Source: Entomortierella parvispora
Lineage: Eukaryota; Mortierellomycota; Mortierellomycetes; Mortierellales; Mortierellaceae
Length of the DNA: 64,000 nt
Direction: 5' to 3'
Assembly: GCA_963573315.1 (NCBI GenBank)
Contig: OY752144.1
Location: 1,420,501-1,484,500 of the forward strand
The notes beneath the pieces were generated by a model, which was not told where the DNA came from, ran no database searches, and saw only the letters and a program-made list of their open reading frames with translations. The position numbers and the translations under genes are program-made. Each line of letters opens with the position of its first letter. Position 1 is the stretch's first letter. Of the stretch, positions 54,776-64,000 are shown piece after piece.

Positions 54776-57028
54776 AGTGATTTTGCTCTAGAAAAACACC
54801 GAATTTCGACAAGATTGAGCATTTCAGTACTCGATATCGGCCCAAGGAGACTCGACTATGGGTTTTTAGGAAGCAACAGGGATGTAATTGATAGTTTTCA
54901 TTCATCATAAAAGCATAGATTCATTGTTACATGTCATTCATTGGAGTGGACGTTGTTTGATCGAGGAGACGCTGCAGAGCCTAAAGAGAAAAAGTCAATT
55001 TCGTGGCGTTGTAGTCCTGCAAGGAGCGGTTATCCACTGCGAAAAACTGTCAGGTGTTAACCAGGAGCGGCCCTCGGAGTGAGCTGTTTGAAGGAGGTGT
55101 TCAGGGAGCGGAATAGCGGAGGGATGGGCTTGGAGGATGATTTTGTTTGAAAAATGAGTGGCGTGCAGCGGATGCCATAGTTTCCATCACTACCAATGGT
55201 TGTAGCTATTGTAGCCATTGTTAGGATAACAACGAGATACGACGCGTCCGACGCGAACTGCGCGCCAAGGACAAAAGTCATGCTTGTGGAGAGTCCAACG
55301 GTCACCGGAGACAAAGAGAGTTGGGTCACAATCGGGGCAAGGTCGAGAGCATTCGCGCGACAGGAAGAAGGGTTGATGAAGAGGAGCCGCAACAAAGAGA
55401 CTGGCGGTTGTAGCGGGTGCTCTCATCATCAACAGGCAAACAGAACGGCACTCTTCATTCCAGTCCTCCGCCTGCCCAAACTCAATCGCAACACGCTCAC
55501 GAACGAACAACAGACTATAAAAAAAACAGAAAACGGCAGAAGGGACATGGAGCAGAGTGGACGTCGTGGTGCTGGTGGTGGTAAGAACAGGACGGCTTTG
55601 TCTCGATTGCTGCAGACAGCAGGTGTCCGTGGTCCGTGGTGCGACCCTCCTTCTCCCTTTTCATCTTCATTCCTGCATTCTCATTTTCTCTTCTCATCCA
55701 TCTATCCCACATTCTGCCCCTTGTTTTTTTCATGCCCCCATCCCACATTGCCACCTCTCTGCGAATCCATCCGTAATTTGTTGTTCTTCCAACGTCCTTA
55801 CTGCTGCCTCCTCCCCTCTCTACCTTCCTATTCTACTGCTACCAACCGCAACAGACATACATACAGGCCAGGCAAGTGTTTCTCCCTCCCTCAGTCACTC
55901 GCCCACCAAGGACAGGAATCAGCAATAATTTCACCACACAACGACTCAGGCACAGGCACAGAGACATAGAACACGCGCGGTTTCATCCATCCATTAGTCC
56001 ATTACTGTCCGCGATCCCATCCCCTTTGTTCGTTCTTTCATCCCACGTTGCACAGAGGCGACTCTCTGCGCTCCCCTGTTCTCTTTGGCCTCTTGGCCGC
56101 TGACAACCCGCGATTGTCTGCAGACGACCGCTACTCTTCTCCGTGGCCTATCTGTCTGTTTGATGCAACCGTCCCTCGTCGTTAAAAGTGTTTCTTCTCT
56201 TCCCCTACTCCTCCCCTGTGCTATCGTGCCGTCGCTGTTGTCAGTTCTTCTGCGACAGATGCATTAGTGCCTGCTGTTCTTTTTTTTGCCTTTTGCTCTT
56301 GGGATGCCCTCTTAAAGTCCATGGTTCCCTCGCTCCCCTCGCTCCTCCTCCCTTTTTGCACCCCTCCTCCTCTTTCTCCTTCCCCTCCCACCTCCACCCT
56401 GTCTCTCTTCCTTCTCCCTCTCACGATACACGATCGCTCAACCTAGAAGTCAATCAGAGCGCCGACCTTCCAATCATTGATCTCTCATCCTCTCTTCTGT
56501 TTCCTTTTTCCATATCCTTCTCCGTTGGTGTTGATCTCCCCGGGTTCATATCCAAAGCCTTGCTCAAAAAGCGTGCGTATATCCTGCATCTCTGACGCAT
56601 GGGCTGGCAAACAGACAGGCAGCCAGGCGGGCCTCCGTTCTAGTTACCCACTCCTCAAACTCGCCCCAACCCCCCTCTTTTGCCCAGTTCCCCACTACAT
56701 CCCATAGCGTTGTTTCTTACCTTGCACACGCACTCATCAACAGAGGACTAACATTTCCGCATTCCTTTTCTTTTCTCTCTGTCTCACCAGATACGAAGCC
56801 CTTGCTCCAAGTTCGTTCGACATCTGTTTGGCGCAGAACACACCTCAACAGCCCCTGAACAGTCCAGGGTCGATTAGCATTTGTCTAGCTCCCTTCAGGA
56901 ACACCTATCAGAGACGACGGTTTTCCCTCATTCACCTTGCGCTTGCGCATCCTTTGCAAAATATCTGTTGCAACCCTACCCCTTCCCGACAATATCAACG
57001 ACCTCGTAATCCTCCTCAGCATATCAAT
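54776..57028. other. Long pyrimidine-rich leader / intergenic region
   Basis: 2.25 kb before the kinase gene; from about 55630 onward strongly C/T-rich on the plus strand. Long frames here are compositional. A minus-strand frame at 55057-55395 has modest hydrophobic content but no start, family or complete gene structure that I can support. A long 5' UTR with introns for the kinase gene is plausible but unproven. Confidence 0.4.
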
Positions 57029-59677
57029 ATGGGTGCCGGCTGCTGTAAAGAAGAGGCCATCGACTTCAACTCAGAAAGTAGGTGCAGATTATTTTCGTGT
57101 TACCTTCTGGGCACCTTTTGCTCTATTGCATCCGCACTATTCTCCGACAACAAGGATCCAACCCACTAACCAGCTTTACCCCTTCTTCCTCCCCTCCCTC
57201 CCAAAACAACCGCTCACAACCATCTGCACTCACTCCAGTCGAGCTGTCTCACTTTCACCTGCTACGGTCGGTCGGAAAAGGTGCTTTTGGAAAAGTACGG
57301 GTGGTTCAGCACAAACGCACCAAAGAGATTTACGCACTCAAGTACATCAACAAGGCCAAGTGTATCCGGATGCGAGCCGTCGAAAACATCATTCAGGAGC
57401 GACGGTTGTTGGAGGAGGTTGAGTTTTCATTGATTTGTAATTTACGCTATGCATTCCAGGACGATGAGAACCTGTTTATGATTCTGGATTTGATGCTCGG
57501 AGGAGATCTCCGATTTCATCTGGAGAGAGCTGGACCGATGCGTGAAGACGTGGTCCGGTTCTATGTTGCGGAGTTGGCCTTGGCCTTGGATGCTCTTCAT
57601 GCACGTCGGATCATTCACAGGCAAGTGGCAAAATTTATCGTAACATCGTAACCACAGACACGAGAGGGAGAGACAGAGAAAAGGAGTACATCCTAACGCC
57701 ACACCTCTGACCCTTTGTGACCAAAACAGAGACTTGAAGCCAGATAATGTCTTGTTGGACGAACATGGACACGCCCATCTTACAGACTTTAACATTGCGG
57801 TGTATTATCACCCCTCAAAGCCCTTGGTCTCAATAGCAGGAAGTATGGCGTATATGGCGCCAGAGGTCTTGCTGAGAAAGGGGTATTTCGAATCAGTTGA
57901 CTGGTGGAGTTTAGGTGTTGTCATGTTCGAGTTACTCTTTGGCAAGCGTCCATTCCGAGGAAAAAGCAACGATCTCTTGACTAATTCGATCCTACGTGAC
58001 CCGTTGCCGTTTCCCGAAAACGTCAATGATTTGGTGAGCGCGCCTTGTTTGGACGTTCTCTCAAAGGTAAGAAAAAAATGACGATTCATGTACGAAAACC
58101 AACAGCAGTGTAAAGCTGAGAGAACAGTTACTGACCTCTTGATGAAAAAAAAAAAAAAGCTCTGCGAACGCGACATCAGCAAACGACTGGGTTGTACATC
58201 AGAGGGACTGGACGGGTTCAAAAGACACCCATGGTTCCAAGGGATTGATTGGGACAAGCTAGTAACCAAAGAAGCCCTTCCACCATTCGAGCCCGACTCC
58301 AAACGGGCCAATTTCGATGCGACCCACGAGCTGGAGGAACTGTTGATGGAGGACAATCCTTTGAAGGCAAAGAAGCGAGCCCAGACTTCACCCGAGACCG
58401 AACTATCGGCAGAAATGCAAATGATGGAAGACAAGTTCATTGTCTATGACTTTACAAAGGTTAAGCGATCACAATCGCTCAGCCGAGGACGAACCATGAG
58501 ACCCGGCATCGACCAAAAAATGAACAGTGGTACCTTGGACGGAGTCGTTACAAAGTCAGGACCCAACACAAATAGTCGCCATGGCGGGAACGGAGGTGGC
58601 AGCATTGGACGGATCGATGCCATGCCCCTTGTGCCACAAGCCGCGGCTAAGACCTTTCGGCCGGACAGTCCAAGCGATCGTGTAGGTCAGGATCGATTTA
58701 ATCCGGATGAGGAGCAGGTCTCGTTAACGGGTCATCATCACCAGCAACAGCAACAGAGACTCCGCGGCTCTCCCCTCAGCAGCCCTACCCTCCATGGACT
58801 CCGCGACCCTTCTACACCGTATCGTGCGGGGAACAGTAGGAGCGGCTCTGGCCAGCAACAACAACAGCAGCAGCAGTACCAACAGGAAAAGCTTGGTGAT
58901 TATTTTCAAAATGATGCCCTCATGAGTGAAAACATCATCCTCCCTTCATCATCCTTGCCCCGACCTCTGCAAGCCAGTGCAGGAAATCGTGTCACTTCTC
59001 CTCGAAACTATGCCAATTCGTCCACCACCACGCCTTCTTCTCCGTCCAATTCGTTTGGTCATTCGACATTGACATCCCTGGCGACACCTCCAACGAGTTA
59101 TAGCTCTTCGCCTGTGCCACAAAAGCAGCAAGGGCCACATCAGAGCGGAACAGTTTTGTTCTCAACTCTAGATTCAGGAAAGACCTTGTCAACGACAGCA
59201 GCAGCAGCAGCAGCGGCAGCAGGATTGGAGCAGCAAAAGCAGCAGGAGCTCTTGGATTCGGTCAATATTCCTGCAGTGGCTGCGAGGAGAGCAGTTCGAG
59301 GAAGAGAGGCCTCGAGTCATTCCGTGAACTCGATGCCGGCAGCCCTCTCTTCCGGCCAACGTCGACCAACGTTTGAGGCAACGGGTGGCAATCCGTACCA
59401 ATACCCACAGCCACACTACCCCCAATACCAACAGCAGGCTCAAATGAGACCGATGAGTGCGTACACTACTACGACGACACTGGCCAGTCAGGACAGACCC
59501 GGGACTCACAGCCACCGGCAGCCGTCATCATCTTCATTTTATGGCGACGGCGGAAGTAGTAGCAGTAATGGAACCTTGTATCATAGCAACAGCGGCAGCT
59601 CATACAAGACTGGGCTGACCACTGTTCCTCAGCAATACGCCATGGCGAGCTATGGCGCTGATAGGAACCAAGAATAA
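57029..59677 (+). CDS. YANK/STK32-family AGC serine/threonine kinase
   Basis: Four exons: 57029-57077, 57239-57620, 57730-58066, 58160-59677 (761 residues). MGAGCC at the start is an N-myristoylation motif with adjacent cysteines for palmitoylation, so membrane attachment is likely. The kinase domain begins at [20 protein letters not shown] (glycine loop). [10 protein letters not shown] holds the ATP lysine. [13 protein letters not shown] is the catalytic loop, formed across the GC-AG intron. [10 protein letters not shown] carries DFN in place of DFG, a YANK hallmark, and [20 protein letters not shown] follows. The family's C-terminal FELEEL-like segment is present ([20 protein letters not shown]). 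The remaining 430 residues are Gln/Ser/Pro-rich and disordered with short polyQ and polyAla runs. The acceptor of the last intron is a 14-A run. Confidence 0.9.
57621..57729 (+). other. GC-AG intron in the kinase gene
   Basis: Donor CACAG|GCAAGT, acceptor AAACAG|AGAC. Splicing rebuilds the invariant HRDLKPDN motif in phase 2, so the GC donor is well supported. Confidence 0.85.
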
Positions 59678-60490
59678 TTTGTCCATCTTTTTAAGAAAGA
59701 AAAAAAAACAGAAAAGAAACGAACCTCCATCCCATCTATTATTTTTATCCATTCTCTCTACTCGTTCCAAGTCAGGAACTCTCCCACTAATAAAGCATCT
59801 TCATAATCATCGCTCAGAGCAGGAGCAATGAGCACACAGCAGACTTGACGAGATGAAGATCGACTCCGCCCAGAGAAGAGCAGACCCGGGCCAGAAGCCA
59901 AAAAACACGCCACCAACCGCAGGGGCCATGCAGCGTGACTGGACTCCACACGCGTGCCGTTCGCCATTCGCCGTTTTACCCCACATTTGGCAGTCTGTGG
60001 GGGGAGAGTAAAGATGGACTGGAGGTCAAGCATGTACTCGAGGTCCTCGAGACTGCAGTTGCAGCAGCAGAAGCAGTGGAGGCAGCGGTTAAAGCGGTGT
60101 TCAATGAGAAGGGTGATGAAGGGAGAGGGTGTTTTCTGTGCAACTCCCTGCATCTCGCCCGCTGGCTGCAGTCTGTGCGCCTAGTTTGAGTCAAGGAGAC
60201 AAGTCCATGGGTCCAAATGACGCAGACAAACAGACAGATGGATAGACAGACAGACGCACGCACAACAGGCATTGGACAATCACTCGCAGCATTGCCCCTG
60301 CTGCTGGTCCTGTCTCTTTCTTTCTCTCTTCTTCTTTCTTTGTCATTCATTCTCCAATCCCCAGCCTGCCTGCCGTTCCTCCTTGCGTCCTCCCCGCACC
60401 TTTACCTCGCACCCTTCCTCGCTCTCGTCCTCGCTATCCCTTCCCTTCCTCCTCGTTGTGTCAGCAGCCAGTCTCATTCTCGCCACCTCA
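59678..60490. other. Intergenic: eEF3 5' region
   Basis: Includes a GCAGCAG-type repeat near 60055-60100, short GACAGACAGA repeats near 60235, and a CT-rich leader just before the eEF3 ATG. No gene supported. Confidence 0.5.
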
Positions 60491-63400
60491 ATGATGCCTT
60501 CATCAGCAACGCCTGCAGATGCATCGAGCACTCCCACCCAGGGCGACATCAATGACCTTGCAGACATGCTCTTGCAGCTCTACACCGCCCCCACCAGTGA
60601 AGAATGCGACGACATTGCGCGTGCCATGGCCGCAAAGATTCAGCAGGATGGCCTCATCAACCTCAAGACTCAGAACATCCTCACCAATCTCGAGACTGAG
60701 GCCAAGAACAAAAAGTCTGGCCTGGCACGAGAGGGTGCTTTGATTGGCATCTGTGCCCTGGCCGATGTCCTCGGACGTCCTTCAGAGCCGTTTCTTACCC
60801 CGCTGCTGCCCACTGTCCTGGACCTCTATGCTGACAAAGGGCCTGTGGTCCAAGACGCCGCTGCTAGAGCTGCAGTCGCCATCATGGCGACGATGCCTTC
60901 GCAGTCTGCCCCAATCATCCTCCCAGTCTTGTTCCAAGGCATCAGTGGGCCAGGCAAGAAGTGGCAGACCAAGGTCGGCGCTCTCCAACTGTTGGCTGAC
61001 CTTTCGAACGCATCGCCTATCCAGGTGGGCATTGCTCTGCCCGAGATCATTCCCATTGTCAAGGACTGTTTGTCAGACACCAAGAGCGAGGTATCAGTTT
61101 TGCTGTCTTTCATGCGGCCGTTTACTTTACTAGCTGCCAACCGTTGACTCTGGCTTACAATTATATCTCTCTGATTATTTAGGTAGCTGAGCAGGCAACA
61201 AAGACAATGCTAAGGATCTGCAACGTGGGAGGGAATCCAGATATCGCTCGCCATCTCAAGGATCTTTGCGACTGCATGGCTCATCCCGACAAGGTCCCTG
61301 ATGTGATGGAGAAGCTGTCCGCCACTACCTTTGTTGCTGACATGCATGGTCCTGCCCTCGCCATCATGGTCCCCTTGTTGGTTCGAGCTCTCAATGAGCG
61401 TTCGGCACATGTCCAGCGTCAGACCACGATCATTGTCGATAATCTGTGCAAGTTGGTCAAGGATCCAGCAGAAGCCGGTCAGTTCCTGCCCAATTTGTTG
61501 CCGGGATTGGAGCGTATCATTGATGTGGCTGCTGCGCCCGAGATTCGTGCTTTGGCGACAGCGGCCAGGAATACTCTTATCAAGGCTGGAGGAGCTGTCA
61601 AGCTTGATCCCTCGTCTGCACCAGAATCCATTGTCCCTACAGAAACAGAGGCCCGCAACCTTGTCAATCGCGCAGTGAGCAAGTACGGTTTCTTCCCGTC
61701 ATTCTTTGACGCAGTCAAGATCCATGTCGCGAGCCTGTCGATTGTCCTCATCAAGGAAGAGAACCTTTCTCCTCGAGAGTGGAATCAAATTGTCGCGCCT
61801 TATTTTACCGCGTTCATGCCAGCTTCGGATGCGACTGCTGTGGTCAAAGGCATCGTAGGTTACTACATCGATTTGGATCGGAAGATGAACGGTGAGGGAT
61901 CCGTAGAAGACAACGAGGAAGGCGAGGAGCTCTGTAACATTGACTTTTCTTTGGCGTATGGCGGTATGATGTTGTTGAACCACACGAAGCTCAAGTTGCA
62001 CCGTGGACATCGATATGGTCTCTGTGGACCTAATGGCGCAGGAAAGTCAACACTGATGCGCGCAATTTCCCTTGGACAACTCGACGGATTCCCCTCTTCC
62101 GATGTACTCCGTACAGTGTTCGTCGAACATGCACTCCAAGGAGATCAGGGAGAGATGGGCGTAGAAGAATTTGTGGCCTCTGACTCGAAGCTCGCCAATA
62201 CTTCCAAAGCTGAGATCGAAAAGGCACTTTCCGATGTCGGATTCACTGAAGAGATGCGAACTAGCAAGGTGGCATCGCTCTCTGGAGGCTGGAAGATGAA
62301 GCTAGAGTTGGCGCGCGCTATGCTCATGAATGCAGATATTTTGCTTCTGGACGAACCTACAAATCACATGGACGTGACAAACATCAAGTGGCTCGAGGAC
62401 TATCTTATCAGTCAGACACATGTCACTTCTATCGTTGTCTCTCACGACTCTGGATTCCTTGATAATGTCTGCACCAATATCTTGCATTATGAGCGCAAGA
62501 AACTTCGTATGTACAAGGGAAACCTATCCGAGTTTGTCAAGATCAAGCCTGAGGCAAAGTCCTATTATACCCTTGCAGCGACCTCTGTCAAGTTCGAGTT
62601 CCCTAAGCCTAGTTTTCTTGTGGGCGTCAAGTCCAACACCAAGGCGATCATGAAGATGACCCATTGTACTTACACGTATCCTGGAGCGACCAAGCCTTCC
62701 TTATATGATGTCTCGGTTCAGCTTTCCCTGTCATCGCGTGTGGGCGTCATTGGACCTAATGGGGCAGGAAAGTCCACGATGATCAAATTGTTGACAGGTG
62801 AGGCTTCACCCCAGGAAGGCACGGCTTGGAGACATCCCAACTTGCGTATTGGATACGTGGCCCAGCATGCTTTCCACCATCTGGAACAACATCTCGAAAA
62901 GACACCGAACGCGTACATTCAGTGGCGTTACCAAGGAGGTGCTGACCGAGAGGTGCTCGAAAAGGTAACGGTGGCCATGTCGGAAGAGGAGTTGGCACAG
63001 ATGGAGACGTGGGTGACAGGAGGCGATGGAAGTAAGCGGCAGGTCGAAATGATTATGGGACGCCAGAAGCTGAAGAAGTCGTACCAGTACGAGATCAAGT
63101 GGAAGAATCATGTCCACAAGTTCAACACCTGGATGCCCCGCGAGCGTCTTTTGGAGCTTGGGTTCGACAAGCTTGTCCGTCAGTTTGATGACCGCGAGGC
63201 CTCTCGCGAGGGTCTTGGCTACCGTGAGCTAACGCCTTCGAGCATTCGACGACACTTGGAAGATGTGGGTCTGGATGGTGATATTGCGGACCATAATATG
63301 ATTAGCGGATTGTCAGGTGGACAGAAAGTCAAGGTGGTGATTGCGGCAGCGATGTGGAATAACCCACACATGTTGGTCCTGGATGAGCCTACCAATTACT

Positions 63401-63846
63401 TGGATCGAGAGTCTCTCGGAGGATTGGCGGTGGCGATCCGCAACTGGGGAGGAGCGGTAATCATGATTTCTCACAATCGCGAGTTCTTGAACGCGCTGTG
63501 CCCAGAAACATGGTCCGTTGCCTCCGGCAGAATCACAATCAATGGCAAGACGGCGGTGGAGGAGAGCAACTTTGAACAGGCCGAGAAGCCGATTGTGGTG
63601 GTGAATAAGAAGAAGAAGAAGAGCCGGAATGAGATCAAGGCCCAGGAGATTCGTCGTCGCCTCCGTCATCTGGAATGGCTGGCGTCGGACAAAGGAACTC
63701 CCAAACCAGCCGTAGGGACAACCATGATTACAGCTCTTTTGTAGTTGCTGATGTGTTGTTTTTGACTTTTGAGGACGTCAGATTGAGACCGAAAGCTAAC
63801 AGTACCTTCACTGCCTTTTCTCTTTTAGGACACGGACAGCGACTAA
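60491..63846 (+). CDS. Translation elongation factor 3 (eEF3), ABC-F type ATPase
   Basis: Three exons: 60491-61090, 61183-63711, 63829-63846 (1048 residues; yeast eEF3 is 1044). A cytosolic, ribosome-bound ATPase required in fungi for E-site tRNA release and translocation. HEAT repeats fill residues 20-310, followed by a four-helix region. ABC1 has Walker A GPNGAGKST, signature LSGGWKMKLELARAM and Walker B ILLLDEPTNHMD. ABC2 has Walker A GPNGAGKST, signature LSGGQKVKVVIAAAM and Walker B MLVLDEPTNYLD. The chromodomain-like insertion of ABC2 (KSYQYEIKWKNHVHKFNTWM) is specific to eEF3. The basic tail is KKKKKSRNEIKAQEIRRRLR. A final 18-nt exon gives DTDSD, the acidic end expected for the family; unspliced translation would end VGTTMITALL. 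Two adjacent ATGs (60491, 60494) are possible starts. Confidence 0.95.
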
Positions 63847-64000
63847 TGGAGATAAATTCGGTGGCAAGAAATAGTGGATCAACTAGCAAAATCGTATAGC
63901 TTTCGCATAGCACTGAAATCATAGATATGAGAAATGGCCTCTAATAGAGCACTTCATTTTTTACGCACAAAAATTCTGTGATCATGGTAAGAGGAGCCTT
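63847..64000. other. 3' flank of eEF3
   Basis: Presumed 3' UTR; no feature recognised before the window ends. Confidence 0.5.

Noticed and set aside
54983-55395. Possible small minus-strand gene (frame with hydrophobic segments, then an exon-like VDNRSLQDYNATKL)
   Set aside because: One phase-compatible junction exists (GTTAAC donor, TTTCGCAG acceptor), but there is no credible start or recognisable family, so I could not support it.
55196-55969. 257-residue plus-strand open frame
   Set aside because: Pyrimidine-rich low-complexity region; no family motif or splice context, and the composition alone explains the absence of stops.
1-64000. CRISPR array, prophage, operon-type defence system or secondary-metabolite cluster
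   Set aside because: No regularly spaced repeats and no NRPS, PKS or terpene synthase genes; the window is eukaryotic and dominated by intron-containing housekeeping genes.

Overview
The window is nuclear DNA of a filamentous fungus. Almost every gene is split by short introns with GT(or GC)...AG ends, many with CTAAC/CTGAC-like branch points, and a nuclear-type tRNA-Leu is present. The acyl-CoA delta-9 desaturase (51.0-52.6 kb) looks to me, from memory, very close to the Mortierella alpina enzyme, so Mortierellaceae (Mortierellomycota) is the best guess. Fungal eEF3, a PAS protein of early-diverging-fungus type and a LMBRD1-type cobalamin transporter fit that placement.

Layout. 0-0.6 kb: 3' end of an unidentified gene. 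1.34-5.14 kb: a complete Mutator-like (MULE) DNA transposon that I delimit to the base by terminal inverted repeats and a perfect 9-bp target duplication; its transposase has one in-frame stop. 5.3-10.8 kb: two mitochondrial genes, ribosomal protein bS18m and a PPR protein. 11.2-13.4 kb (minus): two-PAS-domain regulator. 14.5-16.8 kb: NOL10/Enp2, a ribosome-biogenesis WD protein. 17.3-18.5 kb: membrane-anchored disordered protein. 18.9-21.4 kb (minus): a small unknown gene and a polyQ bHLH factor. 23.0-27.0 kb: hotdog thioesterase and F-box/LRR protein. 27.2-29.5 kb (minus): Aladin nucleoporin. 30.8-33.7 kb: LMBRD1-like transporter. 33.9-36.5 kb (minus): PC-esterase-like membrane protein. 37.7-39.6 kb: leucine-rich F-box-like protein. 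40.3-42.3 kb: catalase. 43.2-47.1 kb: SH3-TBC RabGAP. 47.4-49.8 kb (minus): peroxisomal acyl-CoA oxidase. 50.65 kb: tRNA-Leu(UAG). 51.0-52.6 kb (minus): delta-9 desaturase with cytochrome b5. 53.6-54.8 kb: mitochondrial uS15m. 57.0-59.7 kb: YANK/STK32 kinase. 60.5-63.8 kb: elongation factor 3.

Most genes are single-copy housekeeping genes with no operon logic. Loose themes are mitochondrial translation (bS18m, uS15m, PPR), ribosome function (NOL10, eEF3) and fatty-acid/peroxide metabolism (acyl-CoA oxidase, catalase, desaturase, thioesterase). The least expected items are the precisely bounded MULE sitting 190 bp upstream of the bS18m start codon, two GC-AG introns, a kinase intron whose 3' splice site is a run of 14 A, and a small unknown minus-strand gene whose frame needs either a weak intron or a one-base correction.

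Exon coordinates were deduced by hand from splice consensus, reading-frame phase and family alignment. Each CDS entry gives the outer span and lists its exons in the evidence.
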